Below the pieces are notes generated by a model. The model worked only from the letters and a program-made list of their open reading frames with translations, had not been told where the DNA came from and searched no databases. A program made the position numbers and the translations under genes. From Chitinophagia bacterium (lineage in GTDB: Bacteria; Bacteroidota; Bacteroidia; Chitinophagales; Chitinophagaceae): a DNA stretch of 5,910 bases. The DNA lies in assembly GCA_010021705.1 (NCBI GenBank), contig RGMU01000105.1:1-5910 (forward strand), read 5' to 3'. Of this stretch, positions 1 to 5,512 are shown piece by piece. How positions within the stretch are numbered: position 1 is the first letter of the stretch; each line of letters begins with the position of its first letter.

Positions 1-276
1 AGCCTTGAGATCGTTAAGGGTATCATAGAAGGGCAAGCCATAAACTACAAGGTTCAGAACGTAACCAGTAATACAAGGGTAGAAAGCGGTTGTTTCTCTA
101 TTGAGTTCAGGAATACGGGTAGGTACAATTGCATGATAGACGAAAAGGTATTGAAGCCTAATGAAGTTTGGAAGCTGGAAGCGTTTAACGAACGCCTAAA
201 AATTGGCAATAACTTCAATATCATATTTGAAGACGAGCAAACAATTGACCTTACTAAAACCTCATCCAAAATCTAA
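1..276 (+). CDS. 3' end of an unrecognised beta-rich phage protein (partial)
   Basis: The reading frame is open from the first base and ends at TAA 274-276, giving the last 91 residues of a protein whose start lies outside the window. I do not recognise the family. The visible part alternates short hydrophobic and polar stretches with glycine/asparagine turns (for example FSIEFRNTGRYNCMID and KLKIGN-type segments) and looks like a beta-sandwich. It has no membrane segment or signal. The stop shares its last A with the ATG of the next gene (TAATG), so the two are probably translationally coupled and belong to the same late operon as the lysis genes. A virion or tail-associated protein is a reasonable guess from position only. 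I am confident that it is coding, not of its role. Confidence 0.7.
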   Translation, partial: SLEIVKGIIEGQAINYKVQNVTSNTRVESGCFSIEFRNTGRYNCMIDEKVLKPNEVWKLEAFNERLKIGNNFNIIFEDEQTIDLTKTSSKI

Positions 277-491
277 TGTATCAGGAATATAGAAGCGTCA
301 AGGCATTGTTCACGTTTGCCATTACCAAGGCTAATATTGTCTTGGTGGAAATGGTGCAACCCGTGCGTATCACGGAATACTTAACGGTTCTAAGCACCCT
401 TCTGTTAATAGGGGTGCTTGGAACCAACTTATACCTCAATATCAAACGCATTAGAAAAGCCAAGTACAATGAATTTGATAACCAGAATTAA
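276..491 (+). CDS. Small single-pass membrane protein in the lysis block
   Basis: This 71-residue protein is of unknown family. There is one clear membrane segment at about residues 35-55 (LTVLSTLLLIGVLGTNLYL), followed by a short basic tail (KRIRKAK), which by the positive-inside rule puts the C-terminus in the cytoplasm. The start at 276 is chosen because it overlaps the preceding stop as TAATG. An in-frame ATG at 351 would give a 46-residue protein that begins just before the membrane segment. It is preceded by GGTGGAA and by a small hairpin (ACCAAG 324-329 with CTTGGT 341-346). Its position directly before a two-pass holin-like gene suggests an accessory holin, antiholin or other lysis modulator, but this is inference from context. 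It could equally be an unrelated membrane protein. Confidence 0.6.
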   Translation: MYQEYRSVKALFTFAITKANIVLVEMVQPVRITEYLTVLSTLLLIGVLGTNLYLNIKRIRKAKYNEFDNQN

Positions 492-744
492 GGCACCTAC
501 CCCTATGCCTTTTCGCTTCGTTCGTGCCTTGGGTTTTATTCTGGTAGCGATGGCCGCTTGCTTGCAAATTGTGCCAGAAGATACCAGACCTGAAACGGTT
601 GAGTTCCTACCTTACTATTTATATGTAAGTGGCCTTGCCCTTGTTTTGGGAGCCTCCCTATTTGTGGACTTTGAAGCAATCGAACGCAAGGCAGCCCGCT
701 ACACCGATAACCTCCTAAACACTCCTACAAATGGCAGATTATAG
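469..744 (+). CDS. Holin-like two-pass membrane protein
   Basis: This 91-residue protein has two hydrophobic segments, about residues 17-35 (RALGFILVAMAACLQIV) and 47-66 (FLPYYLYVSGLALVLGASLF), joined by a short acidic loop (PEDTRPETVE). Both ends are basic, which predicts a class II holin topology with N- and C-termini in the cytoplasm. Holins of this kind form inner-membrane lesions that let the endolysin reach the wall. The ATG at 469 overlaps the previous gene by 23 nt. An ATG at 505, 13 nt after the previous stop, keeps both membrane segments and is an equally credible start. A longer frame from a TTG at 418 is unlikely because it lies wholly inside the upstream gene. The 3' end overlaps the endolysin start by 14 nt. 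Holins share little sequence, so the call rests on size, topology and position immediately before a lysin. Confidence 0.62.
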   Translation: MNLITRIKAPTPMPFRFVRALGFILVAMAACLQIVPEDTRPETVEFLPYYLYVSGLALVLGASLFVDFEAIERKAARYTDNLLNTPTNGRL

Positions 745-1306
745 AGTAATTGTGCCTTTTATCCTAAAATGGGAAGGAGGCATAAGTAACCATAAGGATG
801 ACAGGGCAGCAATCGACCCTGTTCCAGATGGCACAGGAAACCATACCAATAAGGGTATAACTTGGCAAACTTTCAAGGGACTATCCAAGAAGCTAGGCTA
901 TAAGGCTACACCTGAATTATTCTACGCAATGCCCGACAATGTTTGGGGCTTGATATTCAAAGGTGGTTTTTGGGATGCTATCAAAGGCGACCAGATACGG
1001 AGCCAAGCTATAGCAGATATTTTGGCAGACCTTACTTGGGGCAGTGGCTTGGGTAATAGTAGCCGAATAGCCAAGAAAGCACTTGCCAAGATAGGCTACA
1101 AAAGCGGCCCAAAATTCTTTGATGCCCAAACCATTAAGAGCATTAATGCAGCCCCAGCGGCAAAGCTATTAGATGCCATTAATGAAGAAAAAACAGCCTT
1201 TTACTATCAAATAAAAGGGGGTGAAGTTTTTATAAAGGGCTGGATGCGTAGGGCTACAGAACTCTTTGAAGAAAAAAAAAAGCTGTTGGCGGAACCATTG
1301 GAATAA
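731..1306 (+). CDS. Phage endolysin, glycoside hydrolase family 108 muramidase
   Basis: This 191-residue lysozyme-like enzyme cleaves the glycan strands of peptidoglycan during host lysis. The N-terminal GH108 domain shows the family EGG motif with the likely catalytic Glu15 (ILKWEGGISNH), the TNKGIT motif near residue 40, and conserved aromatic positions in FKGGFWDAIKGD. The second half (about residues 95-180) fits the peptidoglycan-binding domain that usually follows GH108: AIADILADLTWGSG, then a helix ending in FIKGWMRRATELF. There is no signal peptide, so release by a holin is expected, and a holin-like gene overlaps its start. The normal frame stops at 1304 after LLAEPLE. Just before that stop, in the correct phase, lies A AAA AAG at 1276-1282, which would redirect some ribosomes to a membrane-anchored form of 218 residues (annotated separately). 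The run of ten A residues could also hold a sequencing error. The family call is firm. Confidence 0.9.
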   Translation: MADYRVIVPFILKWEGGISNHKDDRAAIDPVPDGTGNHTNKGITWQTFKGLSKKLGYKATPELFYAMPDNVWGLIFKGGFWDAIKGDQIRSQAIADILADLTWGSGLGNSSRIAKKALAKIGYKSGPKFFDAQTIKSINAAPAAKLLDAINEEKTAFYYQIKGGEVFIKGWMRRATELFEEKKKLLAEPLE

Positions 1307-1321
1307 TTGGGATAGCCGCCA
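1276..1321 (+). promoter_or_regulatory. Candidate -1 frameshift signal: slippery A AAA AAG plus hairpin
   Basis: The heptamer A AAA AAG (1276-1282) is in the X XXY YYZ phase of the endolysin frame and is identical to the dnaX slippery site known from Escherichia coli. After a 4-nt spacer, TGGCGG (1287-1292) can pair with CCGCCA (1316-1321) as a 6-bp stem with a 23-nt loop that may fold further. The slippery heptamer lies in a run of ten A residues (1272-1281), so RNA polymerase slippage is an alternative way to the same product. The -1 frame is open only from 1270 (a TGA lies at 1267-1269), so any shift must occur between there and the zero-frame stop at 1304, and the A run falls in that interval. 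Confidence 0.6.
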
Positions 1322-1386
1322 TAGCATACTTAGCCTACAAAACTTTTAGTAAAAAATCTCGTTCAAACCCTCCTACAGTAAAATGA
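1282..1386 (+). CDS. -1 frame extension of the endolysin: C-terminal membrane anchor
   Basis: In the -1 frame after Lys184 of the endolysin, 34 codons encode a hydrophobic segment (AVGGTIGIIGIAAIAYLAY) followed by a basic tail with KKSR, ending at TGA 1384-1386. This frame contains no ATG, GTG or TTG, so it cannot be an independent gene by normal initiation. Its stop overlaps the ATG of the next gene as ATGA, the same tight spacing as elsewhere in this operon, whereas the zero-frame stop leaves a 76-nt gap. Both facts argue that this is real coding sequence joined to the endolysin by frameshifting, transcript slippage, or in a genome whose true A run is one base longer. The predicted fusion would tether the muramidase to the inner membrane. 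The function of tethering is inferred. Confidence 0.6.
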   Translation, partial: AVGGTIGIIGIAAIAYLAYKTFSKKSRSNPPTVK

Positions 1387-1949
1387 AAAAGATAACTGGT
1401 CAAGACTGGCTATTAATTATTACAGTGGCTTTTAGTGTAGCCATTTTTGCAGTTGCCCTTACTTCGTGTAAGCAAGTTGTGCAACCCAATCCGGTAAAGA
1501 TTGAAGTGGCCATAAAGGGCGATACCGCCACAGGCACCCTAACCGATAGCGTGCTTGTAAACCTACAGGAAGGCGATAGTATTGTATTTAGAAGCGTAAC
1601 TATTAGCGATGAAGTTGCCAGCATCGTAACGGACGAAAACGGCCAAGCAGTAGCCACCAATACCAACGGAATAACCCATAAGGTTACTGGTAAGGTAAAA
1701 CGTGTAAACGGCAAGCTGGTATTCACCAGCGAAACCCAGCCCCTTGTTATCCGTGGTGAAGTAACGCCACGAACCTTTAGAGTTGCCCCAAGGATGAAAC
1801 CAAGGGCGGTAACGGACTTGCACGGCCGTAATTGGCAATCGGAAGCAACTATGCTTATGTACATAGGCTTAGGCTTGGTATTTGGTTTTATCGCAATAGC
1901 TTATTTAAGGAAATGGCGCAAGGACAAAGAGCAAGCATTAAGGGTTTAA
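1383..1949 (+). CDS. Lipoprotein with C-terminal membrane anchor; probable unimolecular spanin (u-spanin)
   Basis: This 188-residue protein has a lipoprotein signal peptide: basic MKK start, hydrophobic core at residues 9-26 and a lipobox LTSC with lipidated Cys29. About residues 35-140 form a periplasmic domain rich in predicted beta strands. A second hydrophobic segment lies at 157-175 (MLMYIGLGLVFGFIAIAYL), and the tail is very basic (RKWRKDKEQ). An outer-membrane lipid at the N-terminus and an inner-membrane anchor at the C-terminus in one chain is the defining layout of u-spanins such as phage T1 gp11, which disrupt the outer membrane in the last step of lysis. No acidic residues follow the cysteine, so the Bacteroidota surface-export signal is absent, which fits a lipoprotein facing the periplasm. 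It follows the holin and endolysin, and its ATG overlaps the -1 frame stop of the endolysin extension. The assignment is by topology and context, not by sequence similarity. Confidence 0.65.
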   Translation: MKKITGQDWLLIITVAFSVAIFAVALTSCKQVVQPNPVKIEVAIKGDTATGTLTDSVLVNLQEGDSIVFRSVTISDEVASIVTDENGQAVATNTNGITHKVTGKVKRVNGKLVFTSETQPLVIRGEVTPRTFRVAPRMKPRAVTDLHGRNWQSEATMLMYIGLGLVFGFIAIAYLRKWRKDKEQALRV

Positions 1950-4543
1950 ACCTTTATCTTGGAAGCCCTGGTGATTTTCAGGGCTTTTTTAATAGCCTTA
2001 CACAGGCTAAGCAATTTAAGTTAGAGGCAGATGCGGGCTTTCCTCGTTACGAGAGCAACTACGATGCTTTACTTGAAAAGAGAAAGGATGAATTAGGGCT
2101 GGTGCCAGAGGCTCCCACTTGGTTAGCTACCTATTTAGGCTTGAAAGATAACATAGGCATAGGAAAACCAAGCCTTAGGTTAGAGTTTGCAAATAATCAG
2201 GAATTATTAGAATGGTCTAAGCTACACCAGATAGATACCATTAAGCCAGCTAGTAAATTTGGAATAACCTTTCAGCCAACTTTAAAAGATGAGCAGCAGT
2301 CAAAGCCAAAAGAAGAAACGGTTTTTGAAGAAAAGCCGGAAGCGTTAGAACTAGAAGAAACAGAAAATACGGTTGAACTAGTTGAAAACAACCCAAATTT
2401 GACTACTTCTCAACGGTTAGAAATTCTAAAAAACTCACTAATTAAAAAAGAGGAACGGCAACAATATTTACTTTCTCAATTTTATGGTGGATGGCATGGA
2501 AGGCAAGGCCAACCAATTGACCTAAGCAGAAAATCAGATAGAGCCTTATTAAATCGCACTGATAAGTATGATAACGCCCTAAGAAATATTTCTGCAGAAA
2601 TTCAAAAAACAAAAGATGCAATTGAAAGGGAGGAAGGTAAGCTTCGACAAGTTGAGCTTACTAACCAAATTTTACCAGCTTCTTTATTGGAATTTGTTAA
2701 TCGTGGAGAGTTAATTCAATGGCGAAAATATCCAAATACTTTTTTTATACCGGGTATTGAAAAAGTCAGGTTAATTTGGAAGCCTAAGGAAAACAAGTTG
2801 TTTACTCGTTATGGTGAATATCTGCAAAAAAGCCAAAAACAAGAGTTTGTTAATTTGGTTCAAAGGATATTAGATGCGATTGATAATGAGCAAAAAACTA
2901 AAGAAGGCATAGGGAAACCAAGCCTTAGGTTAGAGTTTGAAAGCAATCAGGAATTACTAGAATGGTCTAAAATTCACCAAATAGATACTATTAAGCCAGC
3001 TAGTAAATCGGGTAAGGCTTTCAAGGCAAGTATTAAAGTGGATGAACCAAGGGAACCAGAACCAATTCACGAGCCAGATAGCTTAGTAAGGTGGGTACCC
3101 CTAAAGGAAATTCATGAGGCTAAACAACTCTTTCAAAATAGGCAAGACGATTACAGCAAGGAAAGTGTTAAGCGAATTTTGAAGGCTGTAGAAGCTGGTA
3201 CGTTCCGATGGGAAAGCCTAGATCCGATTACGCTTTGGGTAAACCCTGTAGATGGCTTGCTTTACATCCTTTCAGGGCATAGCCGCACCCAAGCCTTTAG
3301 GGAATTGGCTAAACTGAAAAAGAAAGTAGATGGCAAGCCATTTACTTCTATCCCTGCCAAAATTAGCCGTGTATCACTGGCAGAAGCCAAAGAAATAGCC
3401 TTGAACTCTAACACCCTTTCTACCAAGGAAAGCGATTTGGAAAGGGCAAACTATTACCGGGCAAAGCGGTTTTCAGGAATTGGCCGTAAGGAGTTAGAAG
3501 CGGAGGTAAGGGATAAGGAAGGCAAGAACGCCGTGTATATTCTAAACCTTAGCTACCTTAATCCAAATGGTTCTACCATCCTTGGCTTGCAGCAGATGCA
3601 AGAGGCGGAAGACGTTACCAACAAGCAAATTATCCAAACTATTGCCGATTGGATAGGAGAAGCCAGAAGGAAGTTTGAAGACCTGAATAACAGCCACGAG
3701 GAAGAAATTTACAATTGGCTATTTGGTGGGGCTTATGGTACTGGGCCAAGCAAGTTAAGTTCAAAGGTTGCCTTTATGCAGCGCATCACGGACTTAATGC
3801 AAAGGCGGCTAATGGAGCCGAAAGATGCACCCTTGAACATTGAAAACCGAATTGTAAAGAACCCATTGCAAGCGGATTATGATAAGGAATTAGAAGCGGC
3901 CGAGGCAGAAGTAAAAGCGGCCGAAAGAACCGTTGCCGAGAAAAGGCGGTATCTGGTAGAAGGTGGTGCCACTACCCAAGCTATAGAAAGAGCCTTGGAA
4001 ATACCAGAACTGGAACTACAAGCGGCCATCCGTAGGCTTGGCCAACTAAAAGCAGACAAGGGCAAAGTAAGAGAAGCGGTAAGGAGCCAGCCATCTTTGT
4101 TTGGGTTAGAGCCTGCTAAATATGTATCATTTACAGGCAAGCACTACAATAGTTTATACCAATTTATTTTAGACGGAAAAGAAGGATTACTAGATAAAAC
4201 CGACTATTTAATAATTGGTGCAGTCCCTAAACTTTTCGGAGAAGAAATATTAAAAGAAACTGGTATTGATTGTAGGGATTTTTCAATTAATCTGTGCGCA
4301 ACAGATGCTGTACATATATTTAAGCATTTTACTTCGAGCGATAGCCACCCATGGGAAAAAGAAGAATTTGACTCTTTACCTATGTATATTAAGCAACTAC
4401 GGCTTAATGATTTTAAAAAAGTAGGTCAAGAAATACATTTTTCTTCAAAAATAAATAATTCTTCAATTGGCTTTATTATTGCATTTATTAACTCTAAAAA
4501 GAAAGCTAGAGTTAGGTTAATAACAGCTTACAAGATAAAATAA
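1913..4543 (+). CDS. Phage polyvalent-type mosaic protein: ParB/DdrB-like domain and C-terminal PBECR-like nuclease domain
   Basis: This is an 876-residue multidomain protein. Residues 1-80 are unrecognised. A motif starting GIGKPSLRLEF occurs at 82-117 and again at 332-367, flanking a charged, coiled-coil-rich, AT-rich insert. Residues 390-560 resemble the ParB/DdrB-like domain of phage and plasmid polyproteins: GHSR at 455-458, then a helix and an N-rich TKESDLERAN segment. Residues 655-728 are a charged helical linker. From 736 the composition becomes AT-rich and the sequence resembles phage Barnase/EndoU/colicin/RelE-like (PBECR) nucleases: KETGID, VHIFKHF with His801 and His805, LPMYIKQL, and a final TAYKIK. 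Such polyvalent proteins are thought to be delivered with phage DNA to protect it or attack host RNA; no activity is shown here. The start at 1913 is the only in-frame ATG before residue 562; it overlaps the spanin gene by 37 nt and forces the frame through a terminator. A GTG or TTG start or loss of an older 5' end remains possible. No obvious immunity gene follows. Confidence 0.72.
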   Translation: MAQGQRASIKGLNLYLGSPGDFQGFFNSLTQAKQFKLEADAGFPRYESNYDALLEKRKDELGLVPEAPTWLATYLGLKDNIGIGKPSLRLEFANNQELLEWSKLHQIDTIKPASKFGITFQPTLKDEQQSKPKEETVFEEKPEALELEETENTVELVENNPNLTTSQRLEILKNSLIKKEERQQYLLSQFYGGWHGRQGQPIDLSRKSDRALLNRTDKYDNALRNISAEIQKTKDAIEREEGKLRQVELTNQILPASLLEFVNRGELIQWRKYPNTFFIPGIEKVRLIWKPKENKLFTRYGEYLQKSQKQEFVNLVQRILDAIDNEQKTKEGIGKPSLRLEFESNQELLEWSKIHQIDTIKPASKSGKAFKASIKVDEPREPEPIHEPDSLVRWVPLKEIHEAKQLFQNRQDDYSKESVKRILKAVEAGTFRWESLDPITLWVNPVDGLLYILSGHSRTQAFRELAKLKKKVDGKPFTSIPAKISRVSLAEAKEIALNSNTLSTKESDLERANYYRAKRFSGIGRKELEAEVRDKEGKNAVYILNLSYLNPNGSTILGLQQMQEAEDVTNKQIIQTIADWIGEARRKFEDLNNSHEEEIYNWLFGGAYGTGPSKLSSKVAFMQRITDLMQRRLMEPKDAPLNIENRIVKNPLQADYDKELEAAEAEVKAAERTVAEKRRYLVEGGATTQAIERALEIPELELQAAIRRLGQLKADKGKVREAVRSQPSLFGLEPAKYVSFTGKHYNSLYQFILDGKEGLLDKTDYLIIGAVPKLFGEEILKETGIDCRDFSINLCATDAVHIFKHFTSSDSHPWEKEEFDSLPMYIKQLRLNDFKKVGQEIHFSSKINNSSIGFIIAFINSKKKARVRLITAYKIK
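1964..1990 (+). terminator. Intrinsic terminator after the lysis genes
   Basis: AGCCCTG (1964-1970) and CAGGGCT (1979-1985) form a perfect 7-bp stem with an 8-nt loop, followed by a run of T (1985-1990). It lies 14 nt after the spanin stop and is placed to end the lysis transcript. It also lies inside the 5' end of the next open reading frame, where it encodes SPGDFQGFF. Confidence 0.8.
2156..2262 (+). repeat. In-frame direct repeat, copy 1
   Basis: This 107-nt segment encodes GIGKPSLRLEF, NQELLEWSK and HQIDTIKPASK. It matches 2906-3012 without gaps, with about 12 differences counted by eye, most of them in third codon positions or at two variable residues. Copy 1 precedes the AT-rich coiled-coil insert of the mosaic protein. 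Confidence 0.9.
2906..3012 (+). repeat. In-frame direct repeat, copy 2
   Basis: This is the second copy of the 107-nt repeat, exactly 750 nt (250 codons) after the first and in the same frame. It sits immediately before the linker to the ParB/DdrB-like domain. The pattern suggests a module inserted by duplication of, or recombination at, the GIGKPSLRLEF motif. Confidence 0.9.
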
Positions 4544-4570
4544 AAGGGGCATTAGCCCCTTTTATTTTTT
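4541..4570. terminator. Symmetrical intrinsic terminator between convergent transcripts
   Basis: TAAAAGGGGC (4541-4550) pairs with GCCCCTTTTA (4555-4564) as a 10-bp stem with an ATTA loop, followed by six T on the + strand. On the - strand the stem is followed by TTTTATC, so it can also stop leftward transcripts. Its first three bases are the stop codon of the mosaic protein gene. Confidence 0.88.
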
Positions 4571-4646
4571 GGATTCGCCTAATGTTCCGATCTTCCTCGT
4601 ACCCAACGTTCTAGCCGTGTCAGGTTATCTCCAAATGTTTTTACAC
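4541..4646 (-). ncRNA. Candidate small RNA of about 100 nt antisense to the intergenic gap
   Basis: A leftward promoter at 4649-4678 would start transcription near 4646, and the symmetrical terminator would end it near 4541. The 90-nt stretch between (4571-4660) contains no convincing gene. In the leftward RNA, UUGGA near the 5' end can pair with UCCAA just before the terminator, and CCU with AGG inside that, which would close a multibranched fold. The longest coding-looking stretch on this strand (containing NLTRLERWVRGRSEH) has no ATG. An attachment site or a remnant of another gene is the main alternative. Confidence 0.3.
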
Positions 4647-4648
4647 TG

Positions 4649-4678
4649 CAAATATACAAACTATTTTACTTTTTCAAA
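4649..4678 (-). promoter_or_regulatory. Bacteroidota-type promoter reading leftward
   Basis: On the - strand, TTTG (4678-4675) and TATATTTG (4656-4649) are separated by 18 nt. This closely matches the Bacteroidota -33 TTTG and -7 TAnnTTTG consensus with spacing near 19. The upstream half lies in the last codons of the integrase gene. No other TAnnTTTG with a well-placed TTTG was found in the intergenic regions. Confidence 0.55.
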
Positions 4679-5509
4679 TTCCTTTAATAAAGTTTCCGTT
4701 TGCAAAGCCGCATAGTACCGCTCTGTAGTTCTGGTGCTGGTATGCCCCAAAGCTTGAGCAACAGCCTTTAGGCTTACTCCACAATTTAGGTACATTGTTG
4801 CAGCCGTTTTCCTTCCTATATGGCTGGTAAGCGGTAACCGTATGCCAGCGGCCGCACCTACTTCTTTAAGGTACTTGTTGTACTTTTGGTTGCTTATGGT
4901 GGGCAACTGGTAATCGTACTTGGCTAATATTCTTTCAGCTTCTGGCAAAAGCGGAACCTTTGCTTCTACGTTGCTTTTGCTCCTTGGCATTTTCAATAAT
5001 ACCTTACCCATTACTGTAAGGGTATTTAGCTTGTAATCAAATGCCATCAAGTCCACATAAGCCAGGCCTGTATAACATTGGAATATAAATAGGTCTGCCA
5101 CCTGTTCCAGCCTTGGTATGAGTTGCAAAGATTGAATAACCTCTACTTGGTCAATACTTAAGTAATTAATGCTTTTTAAGCGTTGCTTAGGTAGGCGATA
5201 GTCTAAGATAGTATTATAGCTAATATACCCTTCGGAAAAAGCCCACCTAAAGGCTTGCTTTACTTCTTTTAGATTGCGGTTAATAGTGGAAGCTTGCAAC
5301 CCTTTACGGTAAAGGTGGGTGTGGTAACGCTTTAACGATTGCTGGTTTAGCTCAAAGCCGGGGTTACTATCTATGTACTCAATGAGCAACCTAATTCTAG
5401 ATTTCTTACCAGTTAAAGTAATTAATTTGATGGGTTCATATTTTTGCGTGTCCAAGTACAAGAGTAAGATATTACGAGGTTCCATGATAATACATATTGT
5501 AGAAAGCAT
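4661..5509 (-). CDS. Tyrosine recombinase / phage integrase, IntDOT-like (lacks Arg I)
   Basis: This 282-residue site-specific recombinase would integrate or excise the element by strand exchange through a covalent tyrosine-DNA link. The N-terminal part (about 20-105) contains the core-binding helices (QSLKRYHTHLYRKGLQASTI and AFRWAFSEGYIS). The catalytic domain shows HIGR (His230, Arg233), LGHTS with His256, and TTERYYA with Tyr265 as the likely nucleophile by alignment to XerD. A lysine in the beta hairpin near 173-178 is available. The position of the first catalytic arginine is alanine (TGLA, Ala150), as also occurs in Bacteroidota elements such as CTnDOT, where Arg I is missing. It is shorter than the usual 380-420 residues of such integrases and has little room for an arm-binding domain. 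A second ATG at 5485 (MEPRNILLLY) is a credible start. It would leave the ATACATATTGTA site upstream of the gene. A terminator ends only a few bases before the longer start. Confidence 0.92.
   Translation of the reverse strand: MLSTICIIMEPRNILLLYLDTQKYEPIKLITLTGKKSRIRLLIEYIDSNPGFELNQQSLKRYHTHLYRKGLQASTINRNLKEVKQAFRWAFSEGYISYNTILDYRLPKQRLKSINYLSIDQVEVIQSLQLIPRLEQVADLFIFQCYTGLAYVDLMAFDYKLNTLTVMGKVLLKMPRSKSNVEAKVPLLPEAERILAKYDYQLPTISNQKYNKYLKEVGAAAGIRLPLTSHIGRKTAATMYLNCGVSLKAVAQALGHTSTRTTERYYAALQTETLLKEFEKVK
5490..5501. repeat. Direct repeat ATACATATTGTA, copy 1
   Basis: This 12-nt sequence recurs exactly at 5524-5535, 34 nt away. Its core TACA-TAT-TGTA is a near-perfect dyad, as expected for a repressor operator or an integrase arm-type site. 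Copy 1 lies between the two possible integrase starts. Confidence 0.6.
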
Positions 5510-5512
5510 AAC

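Noticed and set aside
722..1377. Shared CTCCTACA before the starts at 731 and 1383
   Set aside because: An 8-nt match in two A-rich start regions can arise by chance, and one copy is inside coding sequence.
1400..1864. 154-residue reverse-strand open frame opposite the spanin gene
   Set aside because: It is a shadow of the spanin coding frame. The + strand frame has a signal peptide, an anchor and operon-type overlaps.
1832..1912. TTG start giving a 903-residue version of the mosaic protein
   Set aside because: These 27 codons lie wholly within the spanin gene and mirror its membrane-anchor coding region. The ATG at 1913 is a better start.
2253..2260. TAAATTTG resembling a Bacteroidota -7 element
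   Set aside because: It lies in the middle of a coding repeat and has no TTTG at the proper distance upstream.
4571..4660. Small leftward reading frame containing NLTRLERWVRGRSEH
   Set aside because: It has no ATG, would need a TTG inside the promoter element, and is only about 24 codons. Without relatives I cannot call it a gene.
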